Shown here in pieces: positions 1 to 8,900 of a stretch of DNA of 23,105 nucleotides (position 1 is its first letter; the number at the start of each line of letters is the position of its first letter). This stretch comes from DASWIV01 sp036397475. Its GTDB lineage: Bacteria; JAJVIF01; JAPKYR01. The DNA lies in contig DASWIV010000108.1 of the NCBI GenBank assembly GCA_036397475.1, forward strand, positions 1 through 23,105, in the 5' to 3' direction. The position numbers and the translations under genes were made by a program. The notes under the pieces were generated by a model, which was not told where the DNA came from, ran no database searches, and saw only the letters and a program-made list of their open reading frames with translations.

Positions 1-217
1 AGGACAAAGCGGATTGCAGCCTGATCAGTGCAGCAATCCTCCAACTGATGTTATTTGGCTGCCAGGAGGTTCTGCGACATTTCCAATTCCATCGGGTTAC
101 GAAAATGGGATTTATAGAGGAGTTGCAGTTTTGCATGCAGCCGGTATTCCTCCATTTCCATTTCATGAAGATTATTTTGTGTACGACATCTTCGACTTCA
201 CAATAGACACTCAATAA
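1..217 (+). CDS. 3' end of an unrecognised protein (partial)
   Basis: The reading frame is open from the left edge of the window to the TAA at 215-217, so only the last ~72 residues are visible and the true start lies outside. The fragment is rich in Pro, Gly and aromatic residues (for example IPSGYENGIYRG and IPPFPFHEDYFVYDIFD), has no membrane segment, and ends in DFTIDTQ. This fits the end of a secreted beta-rich protein like the others in the window, but I recognise no family. A ribosome binding site and a vestigial start codon follow within 20 bp, so it may once have headed an operon. Confidence 0.55.
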   Translation, partial: GQSGLQPDQCSNPPTDVIWLPGGSATFPIPSGYENGIYRGVAVLHAAGIPPFPFHEDYFVYDIFDFTIDTQ

Positions 218-223
218 AGCTAA

Positions 224-300
224 AAGGAGAAAGCAATGGGAAAAAGTCTAAGGTGATGTTCCGGACCGCAGGGCTAATTTCGTTATAACGGTGCCGGTCA
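224..300 (+). pseudogene. vestigial gene start after the partial CDS
   Basis: A good Shine-Dalgarno run (AAAGGAGA, about 224-231) precedes an ATG at 236, but the frame stops after six codons (MGKSLR, TGA at 254-256). A second frame offset by two bases, starting near 250, reads KVMFRTAGLISL and then stops. Joined across a small indel, the two would give a basic N-terminus followed by the beginning of a hydrophobic segment, as in the signal peptides of the neighbouring lipoproteins. I infer the dead 5' end of a former secreted-protein gene. A chance ATG behind a purine-rich run is the alternative. Confidence 0.3.
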
Positions 301-349
301 CATTACAGGCGTACTAGATGCCTGGGAAGCACACTGCTTTTTTGACAAT

Positions 350-388
350 AAAAAATTTCCCCGTCGAGACGCGGGGAATTTTTTTTCA
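350..388. terminator. bidirectional intrinsic terminator
   Basis: An A-rich run leads into TTCCCCG, a short loop and CGGGGAA, followed by eight T residues. The stem is about 7 bp and GC-rich, extended by A/T pairs with one bulge. T tracts are present on the 3' side of both strands. It lies between the convergent ends of the left-hand genes and the methionine sulfoxide reductase gene (stop at 407-409), so it can serve both directions. Confidence 0.75.
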
Positions 389-406
389 TATTTTGATGAA
401 GGGTGA

Positions 407-1411
407 TTAAAAAATCTGTGTGTATACATGGCAGTACGGCGACTGCCCGTTCTTTTCATAGTAATCCTGGTGATAATCCTCTGCAGACCAGAATGTGCCG
501 GCGAGTGTGACATGAGTCGCTACATTGTAACCCTTGTCCGATAATTCGCCGATCAATTTTTCAGCTATCGTTTTCTGCCAGTCGGAAAGGTAAAATATTT
601 CCGAGCGGTACTGGGCGCCAATGTCGGGACCCTGTCCATTGGTCTGGGTGAAGTCGTGGGTTTCAAAAAATAATTTCAGCAGGTCTTCATAAGAAGTCAC
701 CCCGGCGTCGTAAGTAACTTCGACCGCCTCGGCATGTCCGGTGATTCCGTTACATACCTGCCTGTAAGTGGGATCTTCGAAACTTCCTCCGGTGTATCCC
801 ACAGTAGTTGAAATTACACCGTCAGCCCTATTGAAGTGATACTCTACGCCCCAGAAGCATCCCGACGCGAATATAGCCTTCTGTATTCCGGTTTCAGGAT
901 TTTCCCGCATCGCCCTGTACTCGTCGATAAGGATGAAATCCATTGAAATTGAGTTGACGCAGTGGCGGGTATTTTTATCGGTCAACTGTTCGCCGTAAAA
1001 TACGTGGCCAAGATGCCCGCCGCAGTTCGCGCAGGTAATTTCAGTTCTGATACCGTCGGCGTCGGAGGTCTTCTCTATCGCACCGGGGATCTCGTCGTCG
1101 AAACTCGGCCATCCGCAGTGGGAGTCGAATTTGTCTTCAGAGCGGTACAGAGCCGCTCCACACTGCCTGCAGACATAAACGCCTTCATCGTGATTGTTAA
1201 GCAGGTCTCCGGAAAAAGGGGCTTCGGTCCCTTTATTGATGATTACGTATTCTTCTTCGGGTGTGAGTTCGTTATACATGGTGCCGTTTTCATTTTCTTT
1301 TGAATTTGATTTGTCAGATCCGAGGACAGAATTAATTCCTGTGGACGACAGGTAGATCAGTAATATTCCTCCGAGGAGGAAGACAAGAAAATATCTTGAA
1401 CTTATATCCAT
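407..1411 (-). CDS. msrBA: bifunctional methionine sulfoxide reductase MsrB-MsrA, membrane-anchored
   Basis: Reduces both diastereomers of methionine sulfoxide: MsrB the R form, MsrA the S form. Of 334 residues, 7-23 form a hydrophobic anchor or uncleaved signal, followed by a polar linker. The MsrB domain (about 48-160) has the zinc cysteines C81xxC84 and C127xxC130, SHCGWPSF with the likely resolving C99, and RHCVNSIS with catalytic C151. The MsrA domain (about 176-334) has GCFWG with catalytic C185, GHAE with E228, and a C-terminal recycling cysteine at C327. All key residues are present. The ATG is preceded by TCTGGAG about 11 nt upstream. The anchor places the enzyme outside the cytoplasm, where it would repair oxidised exported proteins. 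Its reductant is not encoded here. The gene has its own promoter and is not in an operon with the lipoproteins. Confidence 0.93.
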   Translation of the reverse strand: MDISSRYFLVFLLGGILLIYLSSTGINSVLGSDKSNSKENENGTMYNELTPEEEYVIINKGTEAPFSGDLLNNHDEGVYVCRQCGAALYRSEDKFDSHCGWPSFDDEIPGAIEKTSDADGIRTEITCANCGGHLGHVFYGEQLTDKNTRHCVNSISMDFILIDEYRAMRENPETGIQKAIFASGCFWGVEYHFNRADGVISTTVGYTGGSFEDPTYRQVCNGITGHAEAVEVTYDAGVTSYEDLLKLFFETHDFTQTNGQGPDIGAQYRSEIFYLSDWQKTIAEKLIGELSDKGYNVATHVTLAGTFWSAEDYHQDYYEKNGQSPYCHVYTQIF

Positions 1412-1446
1412 AATAATAAAAACTCCAGAATAATGTAACGCTGATT

Positions 1447-1452
1447 ATTATA
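1447..1452 (-). promoter_or_regulatory. -10 box of the msrBA promoter
   Basis: On the minus strand this hexamer reads TATAAT, a perfect -10 box about 35 nt upstream of the msrBA start codon. With a 17-nt spacer the -35 box would fall at about 1470-1475, inside the palindrome described separately. No strong TTGACA is visible there, which would fit a promoter needing or blocked by a regulator. Confidence 0.5.
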
Positions 1453-1454
1453 CC

Positions 1455-1485
1455 TTAACCCCGGTAAATTATTTACCCCGGTTAA
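1455..1485. promoter_or_regulatory. 31-bp near-palindrome, candidate operator of msrBA
   Basis: The outer arms are TTAACC and GGTTAA and the inner arms GGTAAAT and ATTTACC, with a central T at 1470. Thirteen of fifteen base pairs match; the two exceptions are C-C at 1461/1479 and 1462/1478. It covers the spacer and expected -35 of the msrBA promoter and is about 150 bp upstream of the divergent lipoprotein gene. Its position and symmetry suggest the binding site of a dimeric regulator. A terminator is less likely because no T tract follows and no gene ends here. Confidence 0.45.
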
Positions 1486-1635
1486 TTCATTATATTTGAG
1501 TCCATACTATCCGGTATGGTTCATCGGCTAATGGAACCCATTACTTCAATAAGGCCGAAAATCTCTCAGTCTATATTTAATAATTAATGCATTTATCTTA
1601 TACTTTGATGTGATCGGTTGCTAAGGAGAGTGCCC

Positions 1636-2013
1636 ATGGTTGCAAGGAATCGCATCAGGTTACCGTTGGCGGCATTAGTCCTGGTTTTGATCTCGGGTTG
1701 CTCATCAGATCACAGTTCCAATTTGTTAGCCCCGGAATTACCCGGTACTTTACAAACTGCAGAGTCGGAAGATAGCGGAGATTACATGTTCGACAGCGCG
1801 CATGCGTTGTGGGGATATTTCCGGATATCTGTGGATGAGTCACATTCAAATGTTGAAATAATCCCTGAACGGATCTCCTCCGGACACTGGAATGTGCTCA
1901 CGTGGCTGGAGAACGGACCTTGTACCAGTTGTTTCAAACTGACAAAGGTCTCTCCTTCTGGCAATGGAACACTACTGGTCGATATTGAGATAATCCACCC
2001 CTTTGGAAAATGA
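1636..2013 (+). CDS. truncated lipoprotein: shared N-terminal domain, cut by a frameshift
   Basis: ATG at 1636 is chosen because AAGGAG (1623-1628) lies 7 nt upstream and a signal peptide begins there. The 125 residues comprise a basic start, a hydrophobic core and the lipobox LISGC with C22, then a Ser-rich linker and the start of the domain shared by the lipoproteins here: ALWGYF (57-62), a P.R motif near 77-79, GHWNVL, GPCTSCF with C96xxC99, and IIHPF (119-123). In the closest paralogue (16989-19457) this motif is followed by about 200 more residues including TGFDVRG. Here the frame hits TGA two codons after HPF. The downstream +1 frame continues into a propeller, so this looks like the front part of a gene broken by deletion plus frameshift. 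A TATACT at 1599-1604 could be its -10 box. Confidence 0.7.
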   Translation: MVARNRIRLPLAALVLVLISGCSSDHSSNLLAPELPGTLQTAESEDSGDYMFDSAHALWGYFRISVDESHSNVEIIPERISSGHWNVLTWLENGPCTSCFKLTKVSPSGNGTLLVDIEIIHPFGK

Positions 2014-3124
2014 CGGGATTTATATCGCGGGAGATTACATGGGTGCCGTCGATTTCGATCCCGGTCCCGGAATTAATCTCATTGCATCTAACGGCAGTTA
2101 TGACGTCTATCTTACCAAATTCGATTTCGATGGGAACCTTCAGTGGGTGCGTACGTGGGGAAGTGTGAACCAGGAACTCGAGAGGGATCTTTTATATGAA
2201 GATAACGGCGTTTATGTGATTGGCGGATTCTGGGGAGAGTGCGATTTCAACACAGGTCCGGGCCAGGATGTGCACACCGGAGTCGACTTTTTCGATTGTT
2301 TCGTAAGCAGGCATGATTCGAATGGAACATATGAATGGGCTCAAACATGGGGAGGGTCCAACTGGGACATGGCGTCGGGAATCTCATCAAATGGATCAGG
2401 GCAGATCGATATCTCAGGAAGTTTCAGAATGGAGTGCGATTTTGATCCGGGTGATGAATCGTATGAGCTCAATTCTATTGGTGATAAGGACGCCTTCCTG
2501 ACCAGGTTCGATAACCTTGGAAACTGGAAGGGCTACGCTGTAAGCTGGGGGGGAACCGGTCTTGATGAGACGGCAGGGATTGAAACTACCCCGGTTGGAA
2601 ATACATATGTGATTGGAACGTTCTCCGGAACCGCTGACTTCGACCCCGGCGCTGGTGTTGAGGAACATACCTCGGCAGGGGCGCTTGATTCCTACATAAG
2701 CCTGTTCAATCAGTCAGGCGATCTCGACTGGGTTCGAATATGGGGCAAAACAGACCTGGTGGAAGCCTTTGCGATAGACTATGACAGTTTTGGTAATCGC
2801 CTGTTGATAGCGGGGACATTTTTCGGGTCCTGCGATTTCGATGTCGGTCCGGGAGATAACACCGTATTTTCAACCGGACAGTATGATGCTTACCTTTTGA
2901 ATCTGTCCCTGGCAGGGGATTACAACTGGGCAAGGACATGGGGCGGTCCCATTTCTCCTTTCGCGGAAGCCTATGGGATTGGAATCAATAAGGAGAATAT
3001 TCTGGTTGGCGGGGAATTCAGCGAGACTGTCGATTTCGAGCCGGGTCCGGGGATTGAAGAAAGGACAGCGGTCCAGGCGTCGGATTGTTACCTGATGAAA
3101 CTAAATGCAGACGGTGAGTTTTAA
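2003..3124 (+). CDS. six-repeat DFDPGPG propeller fragment, probable 3' part of the broken lipoprotein gene
   Basis: Six repeats of about 60-65 residues follow one another. Each has a strand such as GIYIAGDYMG or NTYVIGTFSG, an acidic turn (DFDPGPG, DFNTGPG, DFDPGAG or DFEPGPG), then DAYL..F or DCFVSR, and ends in W.RTWG or similar. This SBBP-like pattern is expected to fold as a beta-propeller on secreted proteins, and the Asp/Gly turns could bind calcium. The first repeat starts in mid-unit and there is no signal peptide. The frame overlaps the stub at 1636-2013 in a +1 register. The first codon is a TTG without a Shine-Dalgarno; an ATG at 2039 with GGGAG just before it could restart translation, but the product would stay in the cytoplasm. 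I infer a non-functional or recoded remnant. Confidence 0.65.
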   Translation: MENDGIYIAGDYMGAVDFDPGPGINLIASNGSYDVYLTKFDFDGNLQWVRTWGSVNQELERDLLYEDNGVYVIGGFWGECDFNTGPGQDVHTGVDFFDCFVSRHDSNGTYEWAQTWGGSNWDMASGISSNGSGQIDISGSFRMECDFDPGDESYELNSIGDKDAFLTRFDNLGNWKGYAVSWGGTGLDETAGIETTPVGNTYVIGTFSGTADFDPGAGVEEHTSAGALDSYISLFNQSGDLDWVRIWGKTDLVEAFAIDYDSFGNRLLIAGTFFGSCDFDVGPGDNTVFSTGQYDAYLLNLSLAGDYNWARTWGGPISPFAEAYGIGINKENILVGGEFSETVDFEPGPGIEERTAVQASDCYLMKLNADGEF

Positions 3125-3190
3125 AATCCAGAAATCAACCGGGTTGAAATCGGACAATATTCAATAGCAATTTTTAGATTCAAGCCAACT

Positions 3191-4090
3191 TTACCAGCCA
3201 GTGTTTCCGACAAGTTCTGTCATATCCGATTCTCCAGGGCTGATCAGGCCGAAGAAACCCAGAACATTATTATAGATAATCGCCATCGATGGATTCTTGT
3301 CCAGAATTGACGCTGAATTGAGAATATTAAACGAACCGTCCAATTTGACCACATTTCCGCCTATAGTTCCTCCACCATAAAGAACCAGGTGGCATGGTTC
3401 ATCGCCGTTGTAATGATCGATGTCGAAATCACCAAATGTCGGGACAAAGGTATTAGGATCAAACGACCATGAGATACCCGATGGAATCAAGCCTGTTCCG
3501 GTTCTGACCTTTGTAACACTGCCGGTATTGGAAATATCATAGACCGTCAATCTGCCCTCGCTGTCGAAATTAGCATCGAAAATGTAAAGCTCCCGGTCAG
3601 CCCATGATATTGCACGAATATCAAGTTAGAAAATCCCAGGTCGCCTGTGATATCCGCGATTTCAGTTGGCGGCGAATACACGCCCGGCGTTCTGGTGTAT
3701 TGGGCGTATCCGAACTTGTTGCCGGTTGGATAAATTGCCTGGTAGTAAATGTCGCCATTACTGTCGAAATCAAGGTCATTAATTTCTATACCTGAGCCGG
3801 GAGTTATCGTTCCAATAACTGTGCCTGAATTGGCGTCAACTATATTTATCTGTTCCCTGGCTTCATGGGTTATTACAGCTAAAGCGTCAGCGTATGGCGC
3901 TGAGTCCAGGCTTGTCACAATCGCTCCAGCAAACGATGAGCCTGTAGGTAATGTGGTGCTGGGGATATTTGGTCCAGCGGCAGTGGGATCGAACATTCTC
4001 AACTCGTTGAAATCAGACGAAAAATCATATTCGGATGTCGCCGGAACCGGGTTCGATTCTCATTCCTCCGAATTTGCCATCGTTGCCGGG
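3191..4090 (-). pseudogene. decayed beta-rich secreted-protein gene, no 5' end, two frameshifts
   Basis: Three consecutive segments in changing frames read as one continuous protein. The first (about 4090-4030) reads GKFGGMRIEPGSGDIRI. The second (about 4030-3623) begins EYDFSSDFNELRMFDP and runs to GDLGFSNL. The third (3622-3191) begins DIRAISWADREL and ends ELVGNTGW. At about 3623 the loss of one base restores a coherent N-L-D-I-R when corrected; another indel lies near 4026-4031. The content, with many Asp/Gly turns such as DLDFDSNGDIYY and repeated strand-turn units, suggests propeller-like repeats. There is no start codon or signal peptide: in the first frame a TAG lies directly upstream of the CCC at 4090, and the terminator of the cytochrome operon begins within a few bases. 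I do not recognise a named family. Confidence 0.65.
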
Positions 4091-4091
4091 C

Positions 4092-4125
4092 TAAAATAAT
4101 AAAAAGCCCCTGGCCGGGGCTTTCA
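4092..4125 (-). terminator. intrinsic terminator of the cytochrome operon
   Basis: On the minus strand, an 8-bp perfect stem AAAGCCCC / GGGGCTTT (4123-4116 with 4110-4103) with a 5-nt loop is followed by TTTTTATTATTTTA. It lies about 20 nt after the stop codon of the 581-aa lipoprotein (4145), in the right orientation to end the operon that begins at 12930. Confidence 0.85.
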
Positions 4126-4144
4126 GCCTTTATTTTCCAGCAGA

Positions 4145-5890
4145 CTACTCTACAAAATCAACCGTAACTTCATCGATAAGCCATCCGAAAAACGGTGGAT
4201 TGCAGTTATCAATGTAATCGAAAGTATCCAGGACGAATTCTATCTCGATATCGGTTCCGTTGTACGCGGTACCGACGTTAAATCGCGAAGTCATCCAGTT
4301 GTAATTCGATGTCCAGCATGGGTAATCGTCAAACGAAAGGGGATAACTCGCAGGTTCGTAGGGGGGACCGTAGGTCGGATAAATCAACTCACCGTTTATC
4401 CGCACGAAACAGGCATCCCACGCCCAATACCCAAGCGGTTCCGGCGGATCTACATCAATAGTATGATTGATGGTGATCTCCAGGTCCAGTTCCGATTCAG
4501 GAACGGAAATAACCGGGGATGAAACGTAGCTGAGATTCGGATTTTCGTTCTGACTGCCCGTGTTTTCCTCGTAGCAGGTTCCGCCGCCCTTTGCGTCGAG
4601 ATATCCTCCGGCGACTCCCCAGTAATCCCCGCCGTGGGGAGTCCAGACGCATTCAGAATTAGGCTCGAAATCGTCATAGAATGGGAAGTCCGGACAATCT
4701 TTGGGAGGGGGTGGAGGGGGTTCTGTCCCTACATCGACAGTCATCAATTTATACATGGCGGACTCTTTACCCGGAAGGAGGCTGTCGTATCCTTCTCCAT
4801 CCGGAGCGACCGCAGTTACAAGCACGTCAAAAGTATCTGTATTGGGAATTGTGATATTCGTGATCCAGCTTTCGAATGAGAACAAAGTCCCGTCCTGTTC
4901 CGCGAAAGAAAGTTGCTGCCTGGGAAAATGTCCCGGCGCTTCCACAAAGACCTGATCCAGTTCTGCGTTTTCGAAATCCTTGATGTCTACACGCAACTGA
5001 AGTTCTCCACCGCTATCGATTCCGTCATCGTAAAGAGTATTTGAGACCTGGTACGGATTGATGTACCAAGGTTCGGCGGCAATTGTACCCGGAGGGAAAT
5101 CGTCAGGGATTTCAGGAGGGATATGCAATGGCTGGTCGTTGCTCGCGACAACGGCGAACTGGAACATTATAAAAGGCTGGTTACCGAAATCCAGTTCGTA
5201 TCTTCTGGAATTTAATGCACCCGCTGAAAATGCAGACTTCATGTTTTCATCAAGTTCACTCAGTTCGGCAGTGGGGGCAAGCCCATCGGCGTAAAGTTTA
5301 TGCGGGTTCAGGGTCGAACTGAAAAAATGTCCATTGGGATCGCCGCCGGAGTATGGAAAATAGCCGCGGATGGTGTCGTTAAACGGAAATTCCGATGGAT
5401 TCCACCAGCGGGTGAACCCGTCACAGTTTACTACACGCAGCTGTTCATTGGTCGACATCACCAGGTCCTGATCTTCGAAATCCTGGCGTGTACCATTTGT
5501 CAGGATAATCCCGCGAACCATGAAACCGGTGTATTTTGGTGTGCTGGGAAATGGATGCCTGATTCCCACAGTAAGATTTACTTTCGGTTTGTCGAGTTCC
5601 AAGTCCGAAATAGTTATATTTGGGTCACCCGATTTGTTGTCGAGGAATTTGATGATGTTAGCTTCGATCATCGCAGTACGCATAGGAACAATTTCCGCGG
5701 TTTCCGTAACGGTATCGACTGTAACCTCATAGAGTCCCCATAATCGGTCACCGGAAAGAGATGATATATTATTCTGCTGGATGATTGGCACGGTCGGTGA
5801 CTGGTTTGCGAAGTCAGAGCCTCCTGACGAACATCCCAGACCGGCTATAAGAACCGGTATCAGCAGAAAAACCAGATATGAACTTCTCAC
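4145..5890 (-). CDS. surface lipoprotein, shared N-terminal domain plus C-terminal acidic beta domain
   Basis: 581 residues. The start is GTG, with GGAGG 8 nt upstream. A hydrophobic signal ends in AGLGC (C20). Residues 50-330 form the domain shared with the other lipoproteins: RLWGLYEV, IVPMRTAM, RHPFP (111-115), YTGFMVRGI (120-128), DGFTRWWNPSEF, LYADGLAPT and IPDDFPPG. A proline run at 391-396 leads to a separate C-terminal module (about 398-581) rich in Trp, Tyr, Asp and Cys (for example FYDDFEPNSECVW, and GWLIDEVTVDFVE at the end). That module looks like a jelly-roll or MAM-like fold; I cannot name it. It is the last gene of the operon, 62 nt after the cytochrome and just before the terminator. 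It lacks the CxxC found in three of its paralogues. A role beside the cytochrome on the cell surface is inferred from context only. Confidence 0.75.
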   Translation of the reverse strand: MRSSYLVFLLIPVLIAGLGCSSGGSDFANQSPTVPIIQQNNISSLSGDRLWGLYEVTVDTVTETAEIVPMRTAMIEANIIKFLDNKSGDPNITISDLELDKPKVNLTVGIRHPFPSTPKYTGFMVRGIILTNGTRQDFEDQDLVMSTNEQLRVVNCDGFTRWWNPSEFPFNDTIRGYFPYSGGDPNGHFFSSTLNPHKLYADGLAPTAELSELDENMKSAFSAGALNSRRYELDFGNQPFIMFQFAVVASNDQPLHIPPEIPDDFPPGTIAAEPWYINPYQVSNTLYDDGIDSGGELQLRVDIKDFENAELDQVFVEAPGHFPRQQLSFAEQDGTLFSFESWITNITIPNTDTFDVLVTAVAPDGEGYDSLLPGKESAMYKLMTVDVGTEPPPPPPKDCPDFPFYDDFEPNSECVWTPHGGDYWGVAGGYLDAKGGGTCYEENTGSQNENPNLSYVSSPVISVPESELDLEITINHTIDVDPPEPLGYWAWDACFVRINGELIYPTYGPPYEPASYPLSFDDYPCWTSNYNWMTSRFNVGTAYNGTDIEIEFVLDTFDYIDNCNPPFFGWLIDEVTVDFVE

Positions 5891-5952
5891 GACTTAAACC
5901 TCCATTCGTTTACTCGTGACATCGATCCCTCTTTAAATCCTCTATATCAGTC

Positions 5953-8900
5953 TCACTCGTGGTATCCCACTGAGTATGTTTCCGCCTGTCCAATAGACAT
6001 TGGATGCGCCCCGCCGCCATCCGTATGGCAGCGCAGGCAGACATACTCGACAGTGAGGTACGGCATTGTTTCGGTTCCGTCGGGTGAAAATTGCGATACA
6101 CCCGGTTCGAGATTTATTTCCCATAAGTGCGACGACATATCCGCTGTATGAATTGACGGATTGGCGTCCGCGGATCTGACCATCGGCGGCATATGGCATC
6201 CCGTACAGCCGATGTCGAGTAATGACATAGCGGTCGATTTCTGGTTGGCGGCTTCGTCGGGATGGCAGGTCTCGCAGGAAATGTTCAAACCCTGGTTCGG
6301 ATTGTAAACGGGGTTGTCATACAAAACGCTCGCGTGCGGATCATGGCACGTGATACACGTCAGCATATCGCTGTGCGGCGATACCATGAACTCGTCCCAC
6401 TGGGTGTAATTCATAGTAAATCCGTCCTTGGCTTCGATCGCGCCCGTACCCCGTGAGTGGCAGTTCATGCAGGCCGTGGACGGGTCCCCGGATGCATTGA
6501 TGTTCGACGGCATCGGGTCTGAAATATGCGCACCGCCCGAGCCATGGCATGCTTCGCACTGGACACCATCTTCATTCCATGTTCCCACAATGCCTGGCTT
6601 TCCATTCTGATTGCCGGATGGCGAGTAGCCTGTCGTATGGCATGAGCCGCAGTTATATGGAACCGTGTCGCCTGCGAAATATTCAACCCATTCTTCTGTT
6701 TCAAGGTTGTATTGCGTCATTGAGCTGGAGTTGCCTGTGATGATGTATCCGTCGTTACCAATGAACAGGGATTTCCATCCCCATCCGCCGATTACATAAT
6801 CGACATCGTTCCACGTGTACCCGCTGGGTGGATTCGGAACCGAGCTGTACGGATAAACCGGAGCCGCGCCATCAACTTCGGTCAGAACATTGGCGTGGCC
6901 GGTAAATTGGAATTTATCGTACGTGCCGGAATGGCAGATTCTGCACATTTCCGAACTTACGTAATCGGTTGGCTGGGTAGTTGAATGGTACCCGTCGGCG
7001 TACGCTGCCAGTCCTTCGAGCGGTAAAGGCACAGCCGTTCCGCCATCGATATGGCAACGCTGGCAGGCATATTTTACAGTTAAGTATCCGTTGACAGTTG
7101 TCCCATCGGGAGAAAATTGGGCTGCCGACGGATCGGTGTTTATCCTGAATAAATGGCTCTTAACATCGGCGGTGAATGTCGAAAGGTCGCCGTACCCGGA
7201 CTTGTCCATCGGAGGCATATGGCAGTCGATGCAATCAAGAATTGCCTGCATCCCCGCGGACCGCTGAGTAGTAACTTTTTCCGCGTGGCAGGTTTCACAA
7301 TTTACAACCAGTCCCTTATCGGGATTGTAGGTCGCATCTTCATAGGAAACGCTCCGATGCGGATCGTGGCACGAAGAGCACTGGAAAGAATCGTGCGGCG
7401 ACTGCATGAGTTCTTCGACCTGCGAGTGATTTTTCCCAAACCCGTTTGCCGCTTCGATAATATTGAGTTGACCACGTGAGTGGCAGGTGGCGCAGCTGTC
7501 ATTCGGATTCATATCGACGTTGATAGTCGATGGCGACGGAGCCGAAACATGAGCTCCGCCGGGACCGTGGCACGCTTCGCACTGTACTCCCATATGCTCC
7601 CAGGTGCCCGTCATTCCGGGAAGTCCGTCCTGATGACCGCCTGGAGTAAATCCGGTGGTGTGGCATCGTCCGCAATCGTAATCCGTTTCCATGCCGGGAT
7701 TGTACGATTCCCATTCTCCCGACACGAAACTGTACATTGTTTTATCGCCAGGTCCCCCGGTGAGTATGTAGCCATCATAACCTATGAAATTAGCTCTCCA
7801 TTTATATCCGCCTATCACGTATCTGATGTCGTTCCACAGGTACCCGGGCGGAAGTGAATCCACTGACGAATAAGGATACGCCGGTGCCGCATTGTTTACA
7901 TTATTGAGGATATACGCATGTCCGGTCCGGCTGTAAGGATCGTAGATGGTCGAGTGACAAGTTCGACATGTCTGGTCGCCGACAATCGCGTCGGGATCGG
8001 CGGTGGAATGATAATTTACCGCGTATGACGCGAGGCTCTCTTTTGAAATTGGAGGCGCGCCGCCGCCGTCGATATGGCATCGCTGGCAGGCGTATGAAAT
8101 AGTGATGTATGGATTAGCCTGTGTTCCGTCGGGTGAAAATTGTTCGGCATTTACATCGGTATTTATCCTGAACAGGTGAGTGTTCTCATCGGCGGTAAAT
8201 ATGGAAAGGTCGCCCAGTGCCGACTTTACCATTGGCGCCATATGGCAGTCCTGGCATGAAAGCGCTGCCTTCATGTTCGCGGATTTTTGAATCGACGCCT
8301 CTGTAGGATGGCATTCATTGCACGACTTCACCAGTCCCTGGTCGGGATTCGACACAGGATCCGAATACACCACGCTTCGATGCGGATCGTGGCACGTTGA
8401 GCATTCCAGTACGCTATGCGGCGACAGGCTAATTTCCTCGGCCTGCGCTTCGCTCATGATAAATCCATCCGACGCCTCAAGTACTCCGGGTGTGCCACGG
8501 GTATGGCATATCGCGCATCTATCCCGCGCCGGCATTTCAATATTTATCGTGTCAGGCGATGGGCTTCCGACATGAGCTCCACCCGAGCCATGGCACGCTT
8601 CGCAGTGGACTCCCGACTGCTCCCATGTGCCTGAAATCCCTGAAAGTCCGTCCTGATGTCCTGACGAAGAATATCCGGTCGTGTGGCATACCGCACAATC
8701 GTAGCCAACCATGTCTCCGGCGTGATATTCCGACCATGAACCGTCGGCAATATTATATTGAGTTTTGTCTCCCGGGCTGCCCGTTATCAAATATCCCTGG
8801 TTATCCACAAACCGGGCTTTCCACCCGAAGCCACCTACAACATAGGAAATTTCATCCCATGAGTATCCTGGTGGAGGATTCGGGACACTGCTGTTCGGAT

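Noticed and set aside
1502..1519. CCATAC / GTATGG hairpin upstream of the broken lipoprotein gene
   Set aside because: Only 6 bp, AT-rich, no T tract and no clear relation to a promoter.
3131..3145. TCAACC-G-GGTTGA palindrome after the propeller ORF
   Set aside because: The loop would be a single base and no T tract follows, so it is neither a plausible hairpin terminator nor a clear operator.
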